Below are positions 58,565-64,000 of a stretch of DNA of 64,000 nt, one piece after another. This DNA comes from Gossypium raimondii (lineage: Eukaryota; Streptophyta; Magnoliopsida; Malvales; Malvaceae). The notes beneath the pieces were generated by a model. That model was not told the DNA's origin. It searched no databases and saw only the letters and a program-made list of their open reading frames with translations. The translations under genes were made by a program, and so were the position numbers. Within the stretch, counting starts at the first letter, position 1. Each line of letters opens with the position of its first letter. The DNA lies in the NCBI RefSeq assembly GCF_025698545.1, contig NC_068577.1:4851501-4915500 (forward strand). The letters are read 5' to 3'.

Positions 58565-60226
58565 AATTTAATTTGAAAAAATTGAAAAAAATTCGAATTT
58601 CGAGTTAATCGAATTGATTTATTCGAGTCAACTCAAAATAAGCGTTCGAATTTTGAGTTTAAGTCGAGTTGAATTTTATAATTCGATTAACTTAAATAAT
58701 TCGAATAATAGATTGGTGTAAAGACCCCTTTGGTTCCTTTCTATTTTGAAAATGAGCAAATTGTTCTCCCTCAACAAAAATTACAAAAAAAATCAAAATA
58801 ATTTTTAAATTTTTAAATAATTATAAAAATTTTAATTAATTAATTTTGAGATCTAAATAAGTTAATTAATTATTCAAGTTTATATGGTTTCAAATTTATG
58901 TGCTATAACATGGAATTAGATGTACTTTAACAAGATTTTAATTTAACATGTTTAATTTTTAATTTAACTCAAATAATTTCACTTGATCTGATTCCACTCA
59001 ACTTCACTCGAATTTTGTTTCACTTGACTCAATTCGAAAAAAATTCAATTCGAGTTAGAATGATAAAATCAGACTTGTCAACTCGATTAGCTCGGAATTT
59101 TTTTACTTTATTCGACCGAACACTCACCCTAAGCATACCCTCCATTAATATTAATTTAATGGTTTTGTTGAAATTTTAAAAATTTTGAGATTTTGATTAG
59201 GAATATATATTTTTTTCCAAAATTTGTTCTGATTAATTAATTAGAATAATTGAGTTAATTATTGAGTAAATTATTCAATTTAGTGTTTATAATGATAAAT
59301 TAATTAATTAATTAATTAGAATTGAGTTAACTATTCATTCCGATACTTATAATGATTGATTCTACTAGAATTAGTGCAACTTAAAAGAAAACATAAAAGC
59401 ACACTATTTAAATTATATTCGGTAATTGGACAGGTTGAGCTAATCAATTTTAATTTGAAAAATTAAAAAATTCAATTTCTAGTTAATCGAATTGATTTAC
59501 TTCGAGTCAACTCAAAATAAGCATTCAATTTTGAGTTTAAGTCAAGTTGAATTTTATAAATTTGAAAATGAGCAAATTGTTCTCCCTCAACAAAATTACA
59601 AAAAATCAAAATAAATTTTAAATTTTAAAAAAATTCCAAAATTTATAATTTTTTAAAAATTATAAAAATTTTAATTAATTAATTTCGAGACCTAAATAAG
59701 TGAATTAATTATTCAAGTTTATCATATAAAAGTATGGTTTCAAATTTATGTGCTCTAACATGAAATTAGTTATACTGTAACAAGATTTTAATTTGACATG
59801 TTTAATTTTTAATTAAACTCAAACAATTTCACTCGATTTGATTTGACTCAACTTGACTCGAATTTCGTTTCACTTGACTTGATTCGAAAAAAATTCAAAT
59901 CGATTTCGGATGATAAAATCAAACTCGTCAACTCGATTAGCTTGAAATATTTTCACTCTATTCGATCGAACACTTACCCTAAGCATACGCTCCATTAATA
60001 TTAATTTAATGGTTTTGTTGAAATTTTAAAAATTTTGAGATTTTGATTAAGTTTGAAGTCTTGTCCTATGTAAATATATACTTTTTTTTTTCCAAAATTT
60101 GTTCTGATTAATTAATTAGAATAATTAAGTTGATTATTAATTCAATTATTCAATTTAGTGTTTATAATGATAAATTAATTAATTAGTTAGAATTGAGTTA
60201 ACTATTCATTCCGGTCCTGATTGATT
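58565..60226. repeat. Tandem duplication of an ~830 bp AT-rich repeat (58565-59420 and 59436-60226)
   Basis: Both units contain TTAATCGAATTGATTTA, TTCAAATTTATGTGCT, CGAACACTTACCCTAAGCAT (or ACTCACCC) and GAATTGAGTTAACTATTCAT. The second unit is cut at its end by the CACTA terminus at 60227; the first continues into GATTGATTCTACTAGAATTAG. Related sequence occurs at 34430-34880. No coding content. Confidence 0.75.
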
Positions 60227-60239
60227 CACTACACCAAAA

Positions 60240-60465
60240 CAGGCTTTTAGCGGCACTTTTTTAGGCCTTTAGCGGTGCTTTAATAAGCGCCAGAAAAACG
60301 ACGCTAAAGAACGCGTCGCTAACTTCCAAGACCTTTAGCGGCGCTTTTCCCACAAACGCCGTTATAGACCAAGACCTTTAGCGGCGCTTTTCCCACAAAC
60401 GCCGCTAAAGACCAAGACCTTTAGCGCCGCTTTTCCCATAAACGCCGCTAAAAACTATGACATTT
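60240..60465. repeat. CACTA subterminal repeats, hairpin-forming
   Basis: Three to four ~45 bp units of TTTAGCGGCGCTTTTCCCAC...ACGCCGCTAAAGACCAAGAC. Each unit pairs TTTAGCGGCG with CGCCGCTAAA. Subterminal arrays of this sort bind transposase in En/Spm elements. Confidence 0.8.
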
Positions 60466-60779
60466 AAAAAAATTATTTTAATCAAATAATATTTATTTTT
60501 ATGATAAATATTATATATTATGTTTTATTTTTTAAATTTGAACTTTAAATATACTTTTAAGGATAAATAAAAAAATATTATTTAAATTAAATTTTCTATG
60601 AAAATTTTAACTTTAAAACTAAATGAATTTAGTTTTAAAATTTAAAATAATAAATTAATAACACAATTAAAATCCAAAAGTTAGAACTCAAGTTGTCGTA
60701 AAAATTAAAGTAAAAATAAAAAATTAGAATCAAAACTAAAATAAATAATACATATGAGAAACAGACTAACTAGTTGAAC

Positions 60780-61054
60780 CTGCCTATGACTATACACATT
60801 GCAAGAGAATTGAGTTGAAGCTCTATTAGCAACATCTTTAGTTTCATTGGCGCTGCAATTGGCACTCTTTTCCACCTCAAGATTGGAGGCAAAGTCTATG
60901 TCATCTAGGACTTTGGTGAAGAATCAGAATTTCCAGGGTCTGCACAAGGCTTTTGCACTTCTATTACAATTGAAAAGCAAGGTATACCCTGTTTAGCATA
61001 GAGCAAAATGTAGGCTTCCTGAGACAGCACAGCTTTTTCTTCAACACAAGTAAC
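60780..61054 (-). pseudogene. UBP20/21-type ubiquitin hydrolase fragment, C-terminal exon
   Basis: After an acceptor at 61055 (TTTTGTAG|GTTACT) the minus strand reads VTCVEEKAVLSQEAYILLYA, then KQGIPCFS and IEVQKPC. QEAYILFY is the end of the USP catalytic domain in plant ubiquitin-specific proteases. The frame shifts once (after SSPK), then continues LDDIDFASNLEVEKSANCSA to a candidate donor at 60779. The catalytic Cys and His boxes are not included, so no enzyme can be made. UBP20/21 is the closest match from memory. Confidence 0.65.
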
Positions 61055-61208
61055 CTACAAAAGATAGAACATGACCATTATGCACTATTATTCTAAGTAC
61101 CATCAAAATGTTTACAATAAAAGTAACTATGGGTTTTGTTAAGAGAGAATATTAACATCCACTATCGTCTGGATTGAGGTAAAATACAATTAAAGGTGGA
61201 GAACTTAC

Positions 61209-61301
61209 ACTAAAATATGTGTTCCCAATTCTAAGATTTCTCCATCCATCTTCAGCATATGGTTCACCTCCAGATATGACAAGATTAGGCCGAAATCTCA
61301 T
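61209..61301 (-). pseudogene. MOSC-domain exon, ABA3/molybdenum cofactor sulfurase-like
   Basis: A 93 bp exon with AG acceptor and GTAAGT donor, open throughout: MRFRPNLVISGGEPYAEDGW then RNLRIGNTYFS. FRPNLV-SGG-PY-ED-W is the signature of the C-terminal MOSC domain of plant Moco sulfurase ABA3/LOS5. Only this exon is visible; the following exon (with the conserved GGCNRCQ) is absent, and a UBP fragment comes next instead. Confidence 0.75.
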
Positions 61302-61401
61302 CTGGTTGACGTTAGGTGGGGCACCACAAGAGAGTTTTTGAAGACCACAAAATTAGTATGTAAATGTAACGTATCACTTTAAAGGACAGAAAAGAATTAA
61401 T

Positions 61402-61509
61402 AAAACTGAAAGGAGAATGCAATAGCATGATGGCTTGACCCAAAAGTTCTGATTTAAACTGAAAGGAGAATGCAATAGCATGATGACTTGACCTAAAAGT
61501 TCTGATTTA
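61402..61509. repeat. Two tandem copies of a 54 bp unit
   Basis: AAACTGAAAGGAGAATGCAA...AAAGTTCTGATTT occurs twice with two base differences, and a third start follows at 61510. Confidence 0.85.
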
Positions 61510-62117
61510 AACTGAAAATTATCCCTTTGCTAATATAGAGATCAGTGCAATAATCTAAAATGTGATGAATGTGAAAGTTGAACTAAAGTATTATAACATG
61601 ATTAGAGGAAAAATGAATACAATAACAGTAACATAAATTACGACGAGCCATACTAGTGTGCCTACTACATATGCGTATATTCATTTATATCTTTTGTGTG
61701 GTTGGGGGCTGGAGGATTGCGATGTTTGAATCAATCTAATGAGCTGAAAAATGTTATACCATAAATTATTCGAATGTAGCAAACATAGTGTCCAGAAGTA
61801 GGTCTGAATCTGGAATGTTTCACAACTGCAAATAGTTGATACCTCAGTTCCTCCTATTGCAAAAAGGATAACAAATGAAACAAGTTCAATAATCATGCAT
61901 TAAACATAAATTTTGTCTTGTCTAATATGCTCACAAAACCAATAATCATGAATTCAAAATCTTTTAGATTATTTGATAAATAAAATATTTTATCTTTCTT
62001 GCCAATAAAATAAAAAACAAGAATCAAATTAGTTCAACTCCAAGTCCTTAGTCAAATTTAATTAAACCTCAAGTTCTTTGTTAAAAGAAAAGAATATATA
62101 TAAAAAACCAAGAAAAC

Positions 62118-62924
62118 ACATACCTAGTTTGATTGGTGCCAACTTTTCGGCAGCCTCCTGTAAATGTATAAGGCAAAGGTTGAAACTTGTAAGAATTTAA
62201 ATCCCAAAAATGTAACTGGTCATACAGCAAGTTTACAACCTATTCAAGTATTGCAAGAGCAGAACAAGCAGCCCCTTGTACCAGCTTGTTAGTATCCGAT
62301 ATTCTTTGCAGGAAAGCCGTAAGAACCATGTCAAATTGCTCATAGCCTTTTTTATTACCACTATCCCGAATGGATGAAACATGAGAATTCTCAACATAAA
62401 ATCCAATGCCAAAGAAACCGATAAAATAAGTTTATTGGCAGTATGTACCAAGAACAACAAATGATTGGTATATGATGCAAACACATAAACTATAGTCGAT
62501 CAAAGGGGTTATTAATCATTCATTACTAAATTAGAAAAAGGTATTGACAACCACACAGTATTTAAAGGGAGGCTAATTTTCATTCATACTTGAACAATGT
62601 ATTTGCTGAATTGAGAAAGTGTCCAACAAGAAGTACTCCTTATGAGAGTAAACTTATGATCTAAAAGGGGAATTAGAGATGCCACAATCTGCACACAAAC
62701 ATATTTAACAACAATGATCAATTTAGGAGCATAACATGATTTAACAAAAACAGATGAATATTTTATATGCATCATTCCATAATCTGTCTCAAAAACTAAA
62801 CGAGTACTACCTCAGACAAACGAGGATAAAGACCATTGATGCAACCTCTAGCGGTTACACCAAGAGCCAAAACAGCAGCTTCCTTGTCCTTCCATGCTTC
62901 ATCACCAGTAGCAGATAAGTTTGC
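62118..62924 (-). pseudogene. Transportin-1 (importin beta-2) fragment, HEAT-repeat exons
   Basis: Exons 62811-62924 ([32 protein letters not shown]), 62590-62688 ([33 protein letters not shown]), about 62240-62365 ([38 protein letters not shown] then TAG) and about 62118-62153 (EAAEKLAPIKL). This is the central HEAT region of plant transportin-1, a nuclear import receptor, in correct order with introns retained. The third exon ends in TAG where the family has Glu and its acceptor looks lost, so it is a fragment that could encode at most a short product. Confidence 0.85.
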
Positions 62925-63339
62925 CTGCAAAAATCCGATGAGTCGACATATTTTAGCTAAGATGAACTCATAATGCAAAATACATATCAAACCAACAACA
63001 AAACAGATACAATTTCCTTGATCCAAATTTGACATCGTAAATATATTAAAGAGAAAAATTCTCATGCATGAACTTAAGGCAAGCAAATATACATTTTGAG
63101 TAAGATGTCTCCTATTATCTATTCAACTTGCCAAACATTAGTTTGGCCTGTAATGAAATATTGTATTCATCAAAAGGAAAAATTATATACTACCTGCGGT
63201 TGAAGATCTGGAACAAATTTCAACTTAAATTTTAATATATTTTATTGTTGCACACTGTCTCCAAATAACTTTTAATTTACCCTGATTTAAAATTAAAAAA
63301 AAACTGAAAATATAAAACCTGCCTTTTACAAAAAACATC

Positions 63340-63873
63340 CCAAAAAGGAGTGGAGGCTTGGGTAATATATGCCTTCAACACCACAGCAGAGAACAGTAGC
63401 CTTGTTAGGCAAAACTAGTTGACTGTTGTTAGTTTTTGATCTGCATCAAAGGTTTTACAATCATTAGAAACATTGAGGTGAAGAATAAAGAATCAGCCAG
63501 AATCCTTAAATAATTTTCAAATACACATAGATATTTTATAAAACAAGTAAATCATACACACTGACATAGACAACTACTGATTCCAAAATAGAACAGACTT
63601 ACTTAGTTTTTGGCTGCCACTTCTCTGAATCTGATAATTCAATACTTTGGTTGTAATCATTATGATAAATGAAAATACTTTTGATATTAAACATTTGTCA
63701 ACAAAAGTATGTTTAATATAATAAACTTCACTTTGAAAGTAGGGCAGTAATAATCAGTGGCCCCCAGAACCTGGAGAAGCAAATATGATTTGATTGGGGA
63801 AATAAAAAATTTGATGGCTGGAAATTTTGCCGCACTCTGCATGCACCCAAACTTTACAACCATCACACCGCAC
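63340..63873 (-). pseudogene. ATX4/ATX5-type histone methyltransferase fragment (PHD finger region)
   Basis: Minus-strand pieces in family order: after an acceptor at 63874, VRCDGCKVWVHAECGKISSH (PHD finger); 63720-63770 GATDYYCPTFK, where a zinc-ligand Cys is replaced by Phe; about 63600-63645 ELSDSEKWQPKTK; about 63345-63430 NSQLVLPNKATVLCCGVEGI then YYPSLHS. These match, from memory, the segment following the first PHD finger of ATX3-5 trithorax-like proteins. The SET domain is absent. Splice sites are partly lost. Confidence 0.75.
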
Positions 63874-64000
63874 CTAACTCAGTGTAGATAAGGAAGCAAT
63901 AAATTAGTAAAAAATAAAGCTCAAACTGCACCAAGCTAACTAATCGAGTAAAGAAAAGAGTTACAATGTGATCAAGCGAATTCTAGGGTTTTCTTTAAGT

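Larger units (their letters stand above)
60227..64000. mobile_element. Probable Pack-CACTA element with captured host gene fragments (right end outside window)
   Basis: Starts CACTACACCAAAACAGG, a CACTA terminus like that of the 53 kb element, directly interrupting the second 59.4-60.2 kb tandem unit. Subterminal TTAGCGGCG repeats follow, then minus-strand exon fragments of at least four unrelated genes at 60780-63873 with no transposase. No matching terminus (ending TAGTG) or resumed tandem unit is seen before 64000, so the element is at least 3.8 kb and incomplete here. That the fragments belong to one element is inference, since only one end is visible. Confidence 0.65.

Noticed and set aside
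59100-59420. Possible TIR transposon based on TTAATTAATTAATTA repeats
   Set aside because: Low-complexity TTAA repeats without paired ends; explained as part of a tandemly duplicated AT-rich repeat.

Overview
This is a plant nuclear window: AT-rich, with spliced eudicot-type genes, a decayed chloroplast rDNA insert and dense nested transposons. The repeat types resemble those of Malvaceae such as cotton (Gossypium). That last step is inference from memory; no organism-specific marker was tested.

Ordinary genes are few. They are the 3' end of a SOB FIVE-LIKE (SOFL) gene (2-628, +); a six-exon MRS2-3-like magnesium transporter (6002-9774, -) with a probable GC-AG intron and two foldback MITEs in its introns; a single-exon BAHD acyltransferase (13196-14608, +); a possible small basic protein (35060-35260, -); and a single-exon EVE-domain protein of the THYN1 type (41675-42133, -). 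I see no operon-like or pathway link between them.

From 15.2 to 34.6 kb the window is a tandem duplication of a roughly 4.3 kb AT-rich unit. Copy B (30276-34600) lacks the large insertions. Copy A (15181-30275) has been inflated to about 15 kb by four nested insertions: a PIF/Harbinger-like element carrying a broken shikimate-kinase-like (SKL) gene, a 5'-truncated LINE with a 9 bp target-site duplication (TSD), a solo LTR with TSD CATAA, and a MULE-like TIR element. Copy B therefore serves as a paralogous empty site, most clearly for the first three.

From 42.7 to 58.4 kb the content is mostly LTRs of related long-LTR elements (three solo LTRs plus two fragments), a HARBI1-like transposase remnant, the 3' half of a CACTA element with a transposase pseudogene, and a short Ty1/copia element (54086-57493). 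The copia element has near-identical 188 bp LTRs but an internal deletion that joins integrase to reverse transcriptase. An 850 bp segment containing the CACTA end is present on both sides of it.

The right edge (60227 to beyond 64000) looks like the most striking object: a CACTA-type terminus with hairpin-forming subterminal repeats, followed by minus-strand exon fragments of at least four unrelated host genes (UBP-type deubiquitinase, ABA3-type MOSC domain, transportin-1, ATX4/5-type PHD region). This is best read as a gene-capturing (Pack-CACTA) element whose right end lies outside the window.
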